Shown here: positions 34,926 to 43,192 of the stretch, piece by piece
Numbering within the stretch: the first letter of the stretch is position 1
Layout: each line of letters starts with the position of its first letter
Origin: Bradyrhizobium sp. JYMT SZCCT0180
GTDB lineage: Bacteria; Pseudomonadota; Alphaproteobacteria; Rhizobiales; Xanthobacteraceae
NCBI RefSeq assembly: GCF_018130165.1
Contig: NZ_JAFCLZ010000024.1
Span: forward strand, 62,001-126,000
Reading direction: 5' to 3'
DNA: 64,000 nucleotides
Translations under genes and position numbers: made by a program
Notes under the pieces: model-generated
Database searches by the model: none
Seen by the model: only the letters and a program-made list of their open reading frames with translations
What the model was told of the DNA's origin: nothing

Positions 34926-35570
34926 ATGGACCTTTATTTCTCGCCCCTCGCCTGCTCGATGGCAACCAGGATCGCGCTGTATGAGGCCGGCAGCCAGGCC
35001 AACTTCATCGAGGTCGACCCCAAGACCAAACGCGTGCTGAAGGACGATTCGGATTTCTACGCGGTCAATCCGCTCGGCCTCGTCCCCGTGGTGCGGACCG
35101 ACGACGGCGTGACGCTGACCGAGAACGCCGCGATCCTGCAGCACGTCGCCGAGCGGTTGTCCGATTCCAATATCGGCGCCAGACCCGGCATCGAACGCTC
35201 GAAGCTGCAACAATGGCTGTGCTTCATCGGTACCGAACTGCACAAGGGCCTGTTCACGCCGCTGCTCGGCAAGACCGTGCCGGCGGAGGTCAAGACCTAT
35301 ACGCTGGAGCGGTATCTATCGCGTCTCGACTACCTCAACAAATATCTCGAGGGGCGCGAATTCGTGCTCGACCATTTCAGCGTGGCGGACGCTTATCTCA
35401 CCACCGTGCTGAACTGGAGCATCGCAACCCCGATGATCGACTTTTCGAAATATCCAGCCGTGAAGGATTATCTCGAGCGGATGAAGAAGCGGCCGAGCGT
35501 GGCCAAGGCGCTGGCTGAAGAGTTCGACCTCTACAAGGCCGAGATCGCGCGCCACAAGGCGGCGGCGTAA
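34926..35570 (+). CDS. Glutathione S-transferase (beta-class-like)
   Basis: The 214-aa protein starts MDLYFSPLACSMATRIALYEAG, the beta-class pattern with the catalytic Cys in LACS. The binding segment LGLVPVVRTDDGVTLTENAAILQHVA and the C-terminal LDHFSVADAYLTTVLNW follow. It should conjugate electrophiles with glutathione. It is divergent from a TetR gene. Confidence 0.94.
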   Translation: MDLYFSPLACSMATRIALYEAGSQANFIEVDPKTKRVLKDDSDFYAVNPLGLVPVVRTDDGVTLTENAAILQHVAERLSDSNIGARPGIERSKLQQWLCFIGTELHKGLFTPLLGKTVPAEVKTYTLERYLSRLDYLNKYLEGREFVLDHFSVADAYLTTVLNWSIATPMIDFSKYPAVKDYLERMKKRPSVAKALAEEFDLYKAEIARHKAAA

Positions 35571-35581
35571 GGCAAGTCTCG

Positions 35582-35736
35582 CGTCCCGGACGCGGTGCAG
35601 CACCTCTTCGGTGATGCACCGCAGAGCCGGGACCCATCTCGCCAGGCAACATGGACCCCGGATCAGCAGCGCATCACCATAGCGCGTCGAAGACGCGCGT
35701 GAACGCGCTAATGGCGCTGTGCAGCATCCGGGGAAC
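35582..35736. repeat. Composite palindromic repeat (inverse copy of 28110-28246)
   Basis: GTCCCGGACGCGGTGCAG...GCAGAGCCGGGACCC is the first hairpin, and GGACCCCGGATCAGCAGCGC...GTGCAGCATCCGGGG the second. The order and strand are the reverse complement of the copy at 28110. Confidence 0.88.
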
Positions 35737-35754
35737 GCACCCGCACCACCAACC

Positions 35755-36330
35755 TCATTTCGCCAGCAAGCGCGCCTGCATATCCACCATCGCCTGCCCG
35801 AACACTCTGGTATCGTCGAGCGCGCGCGCCAGCACCAGCGCGCCCTGAATGGTCAGCAGCGCATCCTCGGAGCGCCGCCGCGCAACGCCTGCACTGAATC
35901 CGGCGCGCCGCAGCGTCTGCGCCAGCGCATCGTTCCAGCGGCTGAAATAATCCTGCACCTGCGAGCTGAAAATATCCCGCGATGCCCCGAGCGCAATCAC
36001 GCCGACCAGGCAGACGCGGTTGCCGGAGCGGAAATAGCGGTCGACACAAGCGGTCATGTCGGCAATCGCCTGTGCGGGATCATTGGAGTTGCGCAGGACT
36101 GCGAAGATATTGACCTCGAACCAGTGGTCGATCTCGGCCAAGACTTCCGCGGCCATCTGCGCTTTGCCGTCGGGGAAGAAATGATAGAGGCTGCCCTTCC
36201 CCAGGCCCGTGGCCTTGCCGATCAGCGCCAGCGTCGCGCCTTCATAGCCGTGCCTGCGGAACACCTCCGAGATCAGCGGCAACAGGTCGGCGCGTTCGGA
36301 AACGGTTTTGGCTATAGTTCCCTTGGCCAT
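35755..36330 (-). CDS. TetR/AcrR-family regulator
   Basis: The 191-aa protein has the HTH ISEVFRRHGYEGATLALIGKATGLGKGSLYHFFPDGKAQMA and a C-terminal domain with VCLVGVIALGASRDIFSSQVQDYFSRW. It starts 7 bases after the DUF1348 stop, so both form one operon under the palindromic site at 36840. Confidence 0.93.
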   Translation of the reverse strand: MAKGTIAKTVSERADLLPLISEVFRRHGYEGATLALIGKATGLGKGSLYHFFPDGKAQMAAEVLAEIDHWFEVNIFAVLRNSNDPAQAIADMTACVDRYFRSGNRVCLVGVIALGASRDIFSSQVQDYFSRWNDALAQTLRRAGFSAGVARRRSEDALLTIQGALVLARALDDTRVFGQAMVDMQARLLAK

Positions 36331-36337
36331 GGCTCCG

Positions 36338-36805
36338 CTAGAACGGGCTGTCGCTCAAGCCCGCGACATCCGCCGGACGCGGTCCGGGCGCAGCCCAGTG
36401 AAAGCGCCGGTCTTTCTCGGCTATCTCGATATCGTTGATGCTGGCCTCGCGCCGGCGCATCAGGCCATGCTCGTCGAACTCCCATTGCTCATTGCCGTAG
36501 GAGCGATGCCACTGCCCGGCAGCGTCGTGCCACTCATATTGAAAGCGCACCGCGATGCGGTTGGCGTCGAACGCCCAGAGATCCTTGATCAGGCGATACT
36601 CATGTTCCTTCGCCCATTTGCGGGTCAGGAATTCGACGATCGCCGCGCGGCCGTGGAAAAATTCCGCGCGGTTACGCCAAGTACTGTCCTCGGTATAGGC
36701 CAGCGAGACGCGCACCGGATCGCGCGAATTCCAGGCATCCTCCGCCATGCGGGCTTTCTGCGCGGCGGTTTCGCGGGTGAACGGCGGCAAGGGCGGACGC
36801 GACAT
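36338..36805 (-). CDS. DUF1348 / NTF2-like protein
   Basis: The 155-aa protein ([56 protein letters not shown]) matches DUF1348 closely, including [30 protein letters not shown]. The fold is SnoaL/NTF2-like; function is unknown. GGAG is eight bases before the ATG. It is the first gene of an operon with a TetR regulator. Confidence 0.92.
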   Translation of the reverse strand: MSRPPLPPFTRETAAQKARMAEDAWNSRDPVRVSLAYTEDSTWRNRAEFFHGRAAIVEFLTRKWAKEHEYRLIKDLWAFDANRIAVRFQYEWHDAAGQWHRSYGNEQWEFDEHGLMRRREASINDIEIAEKDRRFHWAAPGPRPADVAGLSDSPF

Positions 36806-36839
36806 CGGGCGATCTCCAGCATCTGAACAGAGTCAGAGA

Positions 36840-36857
36840 CTGTACCGATCGGTACAG
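36840..36857. promoter_or_regulatory. Perfect 18-bp TetR operator palindrome
   Basis: CTGTACCGATCGGTACAG is perfectly symmetric, lies 35 bases before the DUF1348 start, and is preceded on the minus strand by a TTGACT -35-like box. It fits a TACCGA-type TetR site and would autoregulate the DUF1348-tetR operon. Confidence 0.8.
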
Positions 36858-36888
36858 AGAGTCAAGCCTGACGAGTCAGATCAGGGCG

Positions 36889-37374
36889 TCAGCAGCCCCG
36901 GCAGATCGAAGGCGTGCGGGAATTGAACAAGGCGTCCGCACCTTTCCGGTCGAATTTCGCTTTATCTTCAGGGCTCATTTTCGTTTTATCTTCGGTGAAG
37001 ACCGGGGTGAAGAGTTTCCACTCCTCATAATATTCGATCGGCAACTTGTATGGTTGGCAAGCGTTGAGCGCTTTGATTGCGCTCTTCTGATACGCCGTAA
37101 CAGAGTCCGAGTTGGCGGGGCTCTCTGCCACCGGCTGCTCGGCCAGCGCCCCATCTCGCGTCAGGCTGATCTTGAAGGCGGCCTCGACCTTCGCCGCCGG
37201 GTCACCACCAACAGGCTTGAGCCAACATTTCGCCACTTGATTCCTGAACATCGGCCCCCAGACGTGAGCATGCGTTTCCTTGCGTTCGGCCGCCGACACC
37301 GGAACGAGAACGGGCATCAATGCGATTCCGATGAGACCGATCCTCAACACCCGGAATCCAGTTCCAACAGACAT
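36889..37374 (-). CDS. Secreted stand-alone TolA C-terminal-domain protein
   Basis: The 161-aa precursor has a signal peptide (FRVLRIGLIGIALMPVLVPVSA) and then a domain closely similar to the TolA C-terminus encoded at 13398: WGPMFRNQVAKCWLKPVGG, VEAAFKISLTRDGAL, AYQKSAIKALNACQPYKLP and EEWKLFTPVFTE. The two Cys residues are conserved. It lacks the membrane anchor and helical domain of TolA, and adds a 30-residue tail ending CRGC. ATG 37374 has GGAG eight bases upstream; 37380 is also in frame. It follows ybgC by about 30 bases and is likely in the same operon. It may bind TolB/Pal or CpoB without force transmission. Confidence 0.88.
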   Translation of the reverse strand: MSVGTGFRVLRIGLIGIALMPVLVPVSAAERKETHAHVWGPMFRNQVAKCWLKPVGGDPAAKVEAAFKISLTRDGALAEQPVAESPANSDSVTAYQKSAIKALNACQPYKLPIEYYEEWKLFTPVFTEDKTKMSPEDKAKFDRKGADALFNSRTPSICRGC

Positions 37375-37406
37375 CGACATGTCTCCAACAATTCAGCGAC
37401 AGACCA

Positions 37407-37856
37407 TCAATCCAGATCGGCCTTCAGCAGCTGCCGGAGCGATTTCGGGATCGGCTGCGCCCTGCCCTCGCAGATGAACGCGACGCGCACCTTGGCGGTG
37501 ACCAGCGCTTCCGCGCCGCGCCGCACTTCCTGCGCCAGCGTGATCGAGGCGCCCTTCACCGCAATCGGCCAGGTCACCACGTCGAGCAGATCGTCCATCC
37601 GAGCCGGGCGCAGGAAGTCGATCTCCATCGATCGCACCACGAACGCAAAACCCGGCGTCTCCGCCTGCGCCTGCTCGAACAGCGCATGCTGATCGGCGCC
37701 CATCAGCCGCAGGTGGTTGGTGCGGCCACGTTCCATGAAGCGCAGATAATTGGCGTGATAGACGATGCCGGAGAAATCCGTGTCCTCGTAATAGACGCGG
37801 ACCTGCATGTGATGGCGGCCGTCGCGGACCGCGCCGTCGATGTGGGGTAAAGTCAA
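37407..37856 (-). CDS. ybgC: Tol-Pal-associated acyl-CoA thioesterase YbgC
   Basis: The 149-aa hotdog-fold protein starts at TTG with GAGGG six bases upstream. VRVYYEDTDFSGIVYHANYLRFMERGR contains the catalytic Asp and His of the YbgC family. Family members hydrolyse acyl-CoA thioesters. It normally precedes tolQ directly; here tolQ is 21.6 kb away and the next gene is the TolA C-domain protein. Confidence 0.95.
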   Translation of the reverse strand: MTLPHIDGAVRDGRHHMQVRVYYEDTDFSGIVYHANYLRFMERGRTNHLRLMGADQHALFEQAQAETPGFAFVVRSMEIDFLRPARMDDLLDVVTWPIAVKGASITLAQEVRRGAEALVTAKVRVAFICEGRAQPIPKSLRQLLKADLD

Positions 37857-37925
37857 TTGCGGCCCTCGATCGCCTGGAAAGCCATCGTTTTGCGCAAAAT
37901 CCGCCTGCTGCGCAAGCGTAGCAAA

Positions 37926-38837
37926 CTACGCCACAGCCGGCGCCTGCCCGCCCAGCGTCACCAGCACGATCTCCGGGGGAACGCCGATGCGGAACGGCAT
38001 GATGCTGCAGCCGAGGCCACCGGAGACGACGATGTCGTGCTTCATGCGGATGTGGCCATAAGCGAGCCGCTGGCCGGACGGTGCAACCGGCGACCAGCCC
38101 AGCAAGCGCACCTGACCGCCATGGGTATGGCCGGAGAGTTGCAGGGACACCCGCTCCGGGACGCGCTTGGCGATGTCGGGCTCATGCGCCAGCAGAATGA
38201 CCGGCGCGTCATCGGTGACCTTCGCGAGCGTGGCGCCGAGATCGTCGACGCCGACCCGCCGCACCGGCCTGAAACGGCGTGCCGGGAAATACGCCAGCTG
38301 ATCGCCAAGGCCAGCCAGCCAGAATGGCCGCCCGTCCTTGGTGAGGCGCTTGGCGTCGTTGTCGTAAACCGGGATACCTGACGCCTCCAGCGCGCGGCGG
38401 GCGAAGGTGTGCCCCTTGCCTTCGCGTTGCACTTCCTTGTCATCCCACCAATCGTGATTGCCGAGAATGGCGTGCACGCCGAGCGGGGCCTTCAGCCCGG
38501 CCAGCACTGGCGCCCATTCGCTCGCCGGTATGAAGCGCGTTACCTTGCGATGGCCGGCCACGTAATCGCCGAGCATGACGATGACGTCGGCCTTCAGGGC
38601 GTTGGTTCGTTCAACGATGCCCTGGATGCGATCGAGCGACATCCAGGGATCGCAGGCGTGCAGATCGGTGATGACGGCGATCTTGAGCTTGAGATCGGTG
38701 GGCCATTGCGGCGGCGCAAGGTTGTAGCTGACGACGCGAAGCTGCAGCGCAGGTTCGGAGAATCCGTAGGCCGTGGTCGTGACGCCGAGGGCGCCCAATC
38801 CACCAAAGAGTCGAAAGAAATGTCGGCGTGAAATCAT
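37926..38837 (-). CDS. Tat-exported metallophosphoesterase
   Basis: The 303-aa protein starts MISRRHFFRLFGGLGALGVTTTAYG, a twin-arginine signal. The dimetal motifs are ITDLHACDPW, VMLGDYVAG, LGNHDWWDD, LAHEPDIA and SGHTHGGQVRL, as in YaeI/calcineurin-like phosphoesterases. The substrate is unknown. It lies between ybgC and the DUF6869 gene. Confidence 0.94.
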   Translation of the reverse strand: MISRRHFFRLFGGLGALGVTTTAYGFSEPALQLRVVSYNLAPPQWPTDLKLKIAVITDLHACDPWMSLDRIQGIVERTNALKADVIVMLGDYVAGHRKVTRFIPASEWAPVLAGLKAPLGVHAILGNHDWWDDKEVQREGKGHTFARRALEASGIPVYDNDAKRLTKDGRPFWLAGLGDQLAYFPARRFRPVRRVGVDDLGATLAKVTDDAPVILLAHEPDIAKRVPERVSLQLSGHTHGGQVRLLGWSPVAPSGQRLAYGHIRMKHDIVVSGGLGCSIMPFRIGVPPEIVLVTLGGQAPAVA

Positions 38838-38928
38838 GGCTGGTCAATCGTGATGCATCGCAAACATGGGCGGGTATTGGGCCGGAATTGGGGTGCGTTT
38901 GTGCAGATCGTCAGCAGTCGCATTAAGG

Positions 38929-39799
38929 TTACCTCCTGTTCTCTCCGACCAGCGCGTCGAGCCGGGCCCTCAATTCGTCGGAGGCGCGATAGTACCAGAC
39001 GCCGCCCAAAAGATCTCGAAAACGGTCGCTGGCGTGCGCCTCGCGCTCGATGCGGTCGATGGTTTCCATGCTGATGACATCCTCGAGCGGACCGGCGGCG
39101 AGCAGCGAAAGCAGCGCCGGATTGGTCTCGATCTCGAGGATCGCGACGATCAGATCGATCGCCCTGTCCGGATCCTCACCACGCAATTCGCTCTCATAAT
39201 CCATCATCGCAAAGAAATTGTCATCGCGGTCGCAGTCGGATTTCGAATGTTGTTCGACCCAGGCGCGAGCCAGCTCCGGCAGCGTCATGGCTTCGCACTC
39301 AAGCGGCTGTTTTGGGGTCCGTCGCGCGATGTCGTCGGCCTTCCAGCCCTTGAGGTCGGCGATCGCCTGGATGCGTTGCTTCAACGGCTTGTTTGGACCG
39401 AGCAGAATGCCGCCGAGCAGCCAGCGCAGCCGGGCATTATCCTTCGCCTCGGCCCTCGATCCGCTCGATCACGCTTTCGCCGTGGGCATACATCAGCGAC
39501 ATCATGAACTTTTCATTGAGCTGCATCACGGTCGGCTTGTCGGATTCACTGCGCAGCACTTCGAGTGCAAGATCGAGCGCGCGATCCGGCTTGCGGTGCG
39601 GCAGATGATCGAAATAGAGCTTGGCCGCCCAGGCGCCGGAGGTCTGGTCGCGCTTGCTCAGCCGCTGCAGCACAGCCCACAATGAGGCCAGTTCGCCGAC
39701 CGGCATCGCGTTGAGGAAGGTGTCGGTATCGTCGGGCGTGCCCAGTTCCGGCGCCGCCGCGACAACGGCCAGCACCTTGGCGTCTTCGGTCGATTTCAT
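38929..39799 (-). pseudogene. Frameshifted tandem DUF6869 gene
   Basis: Two reading frames (39799 to 39437, then up to 38929) join perfectly if one C is removed from the CCC run at 39453-39455. Translation then reads ERIE-AEAKDNARLRWLLGGILLG and continues into KQRIQAIADLKGW. Each half has a DUF6869-like pattern (PDRALDLALEVL and PDRAIDLIVAILEIE; then a GESVIERIE or GPLEDVISMETIDRIE segment), so the restored 290-aa protein holds two copies. Function is unknown. The break may be real, a sequencing error or strain-specific. ATG 39799 has GGAG upstream. Confidence 0.75.
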
Positions 39800-39903
39800 C
39801 TGGCACTCCACGGCAAAAACAGCCGGTCCCGCGCGATGCGCGCGCCGCCGACTTGTTGATGTTTCCTGTTAGTGCGTGATTGGGGCGATCCGGTTCGATC
39901 GCG

Positions 39904-40953
39904 TTAGTCGTCGCTGTCGCTGCCGCCGAACAAGCCGAACTGCGCCGGATCGCGGGCGGGTTCGGCGAGGCCGAGATGCTTGAAGGCGTGCGAGGTCAAC
40001 AGCCGGCCGCGCGGGGTGCGCTGCAGGTAACCACACTGGATCAGGAACGGCTCGATGATGTCCTCGATCGCATCGCGCGGCTCCGACAGCGCCGCCGCCA
40101 TGGTCTCCACGCCGACCGGACCGCCGCCATAGTTCAGCGCGATGGTCGAAAGATAGCGCCGGTCCATCGCATCGAGGCCGGCGGCATCGACTTCGAGCGC
40201 ACTCAGCGCGTGGTCGGCGATGGCGCGGTCGACGGAGCTGGCGTCCGCGGCGGACGCAAAATCCCGCACCCGGCGCAGCAGCCGACCGGCGATGCGCGGC
40301 GTGCCGCGGGCGCGGCGTGCGATCTCGTTGGCGCCGTCAGGCGTCATACCGATGTTGAGCACTCGGGCGCCGCGGGTGACAATCTTCTCCAGCTCTTCCA
40401 CGGTGTAGAAATTCAGCCGCACCGGAATGCCGAAGCGATCGCGCAGCGGATTGGTGAGCAGGCCCGCGCGCGTCGTGGCGCCGACCAGGGTGAATTTCGC
40501 CAGCTCGATTTTTACCGATCGCGCCGCCGGGCCCTCACCGATGATGAGATCGAGCTGAAAGTCCTCCATCGCGGGATAGAGCACTTCCTCGACCGCCGGG
40601 CTGAGGCGATGGATTTCGTCGATGAACAGGACATCGCGCTCTTCGAGATTGGTCAGCAGCGCTGCGAGGTCGCCGGCCTTGGCGATCACAGGTCCGGAAG
40701 TGGCGCGAAAGCCGACGCCGAGTTCACGCGCCACGATCTGCGCCAGCGTGGTCTTGCCGAGGCCGGGAGGGCCGACGAACAGCACGTGATCCAGCGCCTC
40801 GCCGCGCTTGCGCGCCGCCTCGATGAAGATCGACAAATTCTTGCGCGCTTGCGCCTGGCCGACGAACTCCGACAGCAATTGCGGGCGAAGCGCGGTATCG
40901 CCGACATCGTCGCTGCGGCGCTCGGGGGTGACGATGCGGGAGGGCGTGTTCAT
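39904..40953 (-). CDS. ruvB: Holliday-junction branch-migration ATPase RuvB
   Basis: The 349-aa AAA+ motor has Walker [10 protein letters not shown] at 61-69, Walker B FIDEIHR, the sensor region [19 protein letters not shown] and the C-terminal winged helix ([25 protein letters not shown]). With RuvA it drives branch migration; RuvC cleaves. The start overlaps the upstream membrane gene by ATGA, and its first codons (MNTPSR) are duplicated at that gene's start. Confidence 0.98.
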   Translation of the reverse strand: MNTPSRIVTPERRSDDVGDTALRPQLLSEFVGQAQARKNLSIFIEAARKRGEALDHVLFVGPPGLGKTTLAQIVARELGVGFRATSGPVIAKAGDLAALLTNLEERDVLFIDEIHRLSPAVEEVLYPAMEDFQLDLIIGEGPAARSVKIELAKFTLVGATTRAGLLTNPLRDRFGIPVRLNFYTVEELEKIVTRGARVLNIGMTPDGANEIARRARGTPRIAGRLLRRVRDFASAADASSVDRAIADHALSALEVDAAGLDAMDRRYLSTIALNYGGGPVGVETMAAALSEPRDAIEDIIEPFLIQCGYLQRTPRGRLLTSHAFKHLGLAEPARDPAQFGLFGGSDSDD

Positions 40954-40962
40954 GCGGTAGTT
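40928..40962. repeat. 35-bp duplication, copy at the ruvB start
   Basis: This segment covers the ATGA overlap and first codons of ruvB. It matches 41470-41504 at 33 of 35 positions. Confidence 0.85.
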
Positions 40963-41495
40963 CTAGCACGATGCAGGGGTTTCGCGAGCCACCAGCACAG
41001 GCTGGTTGGAACGATCGCCAGCACGGCGAGGACCGCTGACAGCGTCAGCGCCTGTCGTGCAGACCGGACGTCCGGCAAAATCACGGCCGATGATTCCGAG
41101 GGCACCAAAAATATGCCGAATACGACGAAACCGGCGACGGCAATGGCCGCGGCGAGCCATGCCATCCAGATCATGTTGATGCCGCCATAGACCGCCGCCA
41201 ATGCGAATATCAGGCCGGCAGCGACCGCTGGCAGAAACGCCGCGAGCATCGTTGCGAGTGCGAGCAGCACGATCGCGACAGAGACGATGGTGCGCAGCGC
41301 TTCGAGTTCGAGAAGCGCGAGAAACATTTGCAGCAGCGCGGCTCCGAATCCGACCACGATCAGCGAAATCAGCGCTGCAAGGGTCAGCGGTCCAGCAATC
41401 GAAAAAATCAGGACGATGCCGATCGCGCGCGCGAAACGTCCGGCAACGGCGCCTGCCGAATAGTCGCGCGTGACGTTGCGGGAGGGCGTGTTCAT
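40950..41495 (-). CDS. Hypothetical membrane protein between ruvA and ruvB
   Basis: The 181-aa protein has about five hydrophobic helices ([78 protein letters not shown] and [20 protein letters not shown]). No family is recognised. The first residues MNTPSRNVT copy those of RuvB, and the gene overlaps both neighbours by ATGA, so it appears inserted through duplication of the ruvB junction. Confidence 0.7.
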   Translation of the reverse strand: MNTPSRNVTRDYSAGAVAGRFARAIGIVLIFSIAGPLTLAALISLIVVGFGAALLQMFLALLELEALRTIVSVAIVLLALATMLAAFLPAVAAGLIFALAAVYGGINMIWMAWLAAAIAVAGFVVFGIFLVPSESSAVILPDVRSARQALTLSAVLAVLAIVPTSLCWWLAKPLHRARTTA

Positions 41496-41504
41496 GCGGT
41501 CGTT
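41470..41504. repeat. 35-bp duplication, copy at the membrane-gene start
   Basis: Second copy of the ruvB-start segment. Both copies encode the end TTA-stop of an upstream gene, ATGA, and MNTPSR. Confidence 0.85.
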
Positions 41505-41809
41505 TTCGGAAACAATGGCCGGAAAAACGACCGTTCATAGCGGATGAAGCAGCGCGTCCGTTTTGCAAAGGCGACCGCCTTCTGGCAGTCGGGATCGGTG
41601 CTGGCATCCTTGCGGTACTGTTCGTAGGCCGCGAGGCTTGGAAAGCTGAACATCGCCAAAGCGACGTCGCTCTCGCCTTCGGATGGCAGAAAGTAGCCGT
41701 GATGGACGCCGCCGAACCGCGGCAGCAGCTCCAGCCACATCGCGCCATAAGCCTCGAAGTCAGCGAGCTTGTCCGGATCGAGCTGGTACCGCAGATAACA
41801 CGTAATCAT
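41492..41809 (-). CDS. NIPSNAP-family protein
   Basis: The 105-aa protein begins MITCYLRYQLDPDKLADFEAYGAMWLELLPRFGGVHHGYFLP, the NIPSNAP ferredoxin-like pattern, with a second half ALAMFSFPSLAAYEQYRKDA. The role is unknown. It overlaps the downstream membrane gene by ATGA and follows ruvA by 25 bases. Confidence 0.88.
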   Translation of the reverse strand: MITCYLRYQLDPDKLADFEAYGAMWLELLPRFGGVHHGYFLPSEGESDVALAMFSFPSLAAYEQYRKDASTDPDCQKAVAFAKRTRCFIRYERSFFRPLFPKTTA

Positions 41810-41834
41810 TTTATGATGCTCCTGCGCAGTTCGC

Positions 41835-42452
41835 TCACTTCGCGAGTTCTTTCAGGCCCAACCGGATCAGCTGCGCTGTTTCCGCATTCTCGCCGGCGCT
41901 GCGCGAGGCGGAGGCAATGGCGGCTGCGGCCTGCGGCTGGCCGTAACCGAGATTGACCAGCGCCGAGATAGCGTCGGTGACCGGGCGCGGCGCGCGATCA
42001 TTGTCGATGGCGCCGGACAGATGCACCAGCGCCGGATCGACGCTGGCGAATGCCGGCGCCTTGTCCTTCAATTCGGTGACGATGCGTTCGGCGACTTTCG
42101 GCCCGACGCCGGGCGTGCGCGTCACCGCGGCCTTGTCGCGCAGTGCGATCGCGTTCGCAAGCTCGGCCGGCGGCAAGGTCGAGAGCACCGCCAGCGCCAC
42201 CTTGGCGCCGACGCCCTGCACGGTCTGCAAGAGGCGGAACCATTCGCGCTCGATGTCGCCGCGAAAACCGAACAGCTTGATCTGGTCTTCGCGCACATAA
42301 GTCTCGATCGACAGCACCGCGGCCTCGCCGGGCGCGGGCAGCGCCTGCAGCGTGCGCGCCGAGCAATGTACCTGATAGCCGACACCACCGACGTCGAGGA
42401 TCACGTAGTCCTCGCCGTAGGAATCGATCAGGCCTTTCAGTTTGCCGATCAT
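41835..42452 (-). CDS. ruvA: Holliday-junction DNA-binding protein RuvA
   Basis: The 205-aa protein begins [31 protein letters not shown] (OB-fold domain I), has the helix-hairpin-helix domain II ([17 protein letters not shown] and [19 protein letters not shown]) and a C-terminal RuvB-binding domain ([18 protein letters not shown]). It overlaps ruvC by ATGA. Confidence 0.97.
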   Translation of the reverse strand: MIGKLKGLIDSYGEDYVILDVGGVGYQVHCSARTLQALPAPGEAAVLSIETYVREDQIKLFGFRGDIEREWFRLLQTVQGVGAKVALAVLSTLPPAELANAIALRDKAAVTRTPGVGPKVAERIVTELKDKAPAFASVDPALVHLSGAIDNDRAPRPVTDAISALVNLGYGQPQAAAAIASASRSAGENAETAQLIRLGLKELAK

Positions 42453-42976
42453 AGGCCCGCCACCTTCAGCCGCAGGGCCGTGCTGGCGCGGTGGTGGGCG
42501 TGCGTGATCGCGATCGCCAGCGCGTCGGCGGCGTCGGCGGATTTCGGCTCGGCCTTCGGCAGCAGGATTTTCAGCATCACCGCGATCTGGTTCTTGTCGG
42601 CATGACCGGCGCCGACCACGGTTTTCTTGACCTGGTTGGGCGCGTATTCGGCAACCGATATGCCGAACATCGCCGGCGCCAGCATGGCGACGCCGCGCGC
42701 CTGGCCGAGTTTCAGCGTCGCAACGCCGTCCTTGTTGACAAAAGTCTGTTCGACCGCGGCCTCCATCGGGCTGTAGTCGCCGAGCACGGCGGCGAGGCCT
42801 TCATGGATCGCGAGCAGCCGGCTCGCCAGCGGCTGATCGTCCGGCGGCTCCACCGAGCCGCAGCCGATGAAGACCAGCCGGTTGCCCTCGGTCTCGATCA
42901 CGCCCCAGCCGGTGCGGCGCAGGCCGGGGTCGATACCGATAATCCGGACGGGTTGGCGAATCGGAGGAGATGTCAT
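42449..42976 (-). CDS. ruvC: Holliday-junction resolvase RuvC
   Basis: The 175-aa endonuclease has the first acidic motif [14 protein letters not shown], the catalytic Glu in [11 protein letters not shown] and the C-terminal acidic pair [18 protein letters not shown]. It cuts four-way junctions held by RuvAB. It is the first ruv gene of the run and overlaps ruvA by ATGA. Confidence 0.97.
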   Translation of the reverse strand: MTSPPIRQPVRIIGIDPGLRRTGWGVIETEGNRLVFIGCGSVEPPDDQPLASRLLAIHEGLAAVLGDYSPMEAAVEQTFVNKDGVATLKLGQARGVAMLAPAMFGISVAEYAPNQVKKTVVGAGHADKNQIAVMLKILLPKAEPKSADAADALAIAITHAHHRASTALRLKVAGL

Positions 42977-43061
42977 GGCCTGTGATAACGCCAGAGCACC
43001 GTGAACGAAACATAAAGAGAACGGTCATCCCCTGCCCAGGTCGGCGTACCCACCATCAATT

Positions 43062-43160
43062 GTCATCCCCGCGAAGGCGGGGATCCAGTACGCCGGGAAG
43101 CCTGTGATAAATCGTAACTGCCCGGAGTACTGGATCGCCCGGTCAAGCCGGGCGACGACA
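43062..43160. repeat. Dispersed repeat (CATCCCCGC...GCCGGGCGACGACA)
   Basis: TCATCCCCGCGAAGGCGGGGATCC forms one hairpin and CGCCCGGTCAAGCCGGGCG another. AGTACGCCGGGAAG and CCGGAGTACTGG lie between. Related to the element at 16297. It lies between yebC and ruvC. Confidence 0.85.
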
Positions 43161-43192
43161 GCGGAGTTTGGAGCGGCGTCGCGAGCCCAGGC

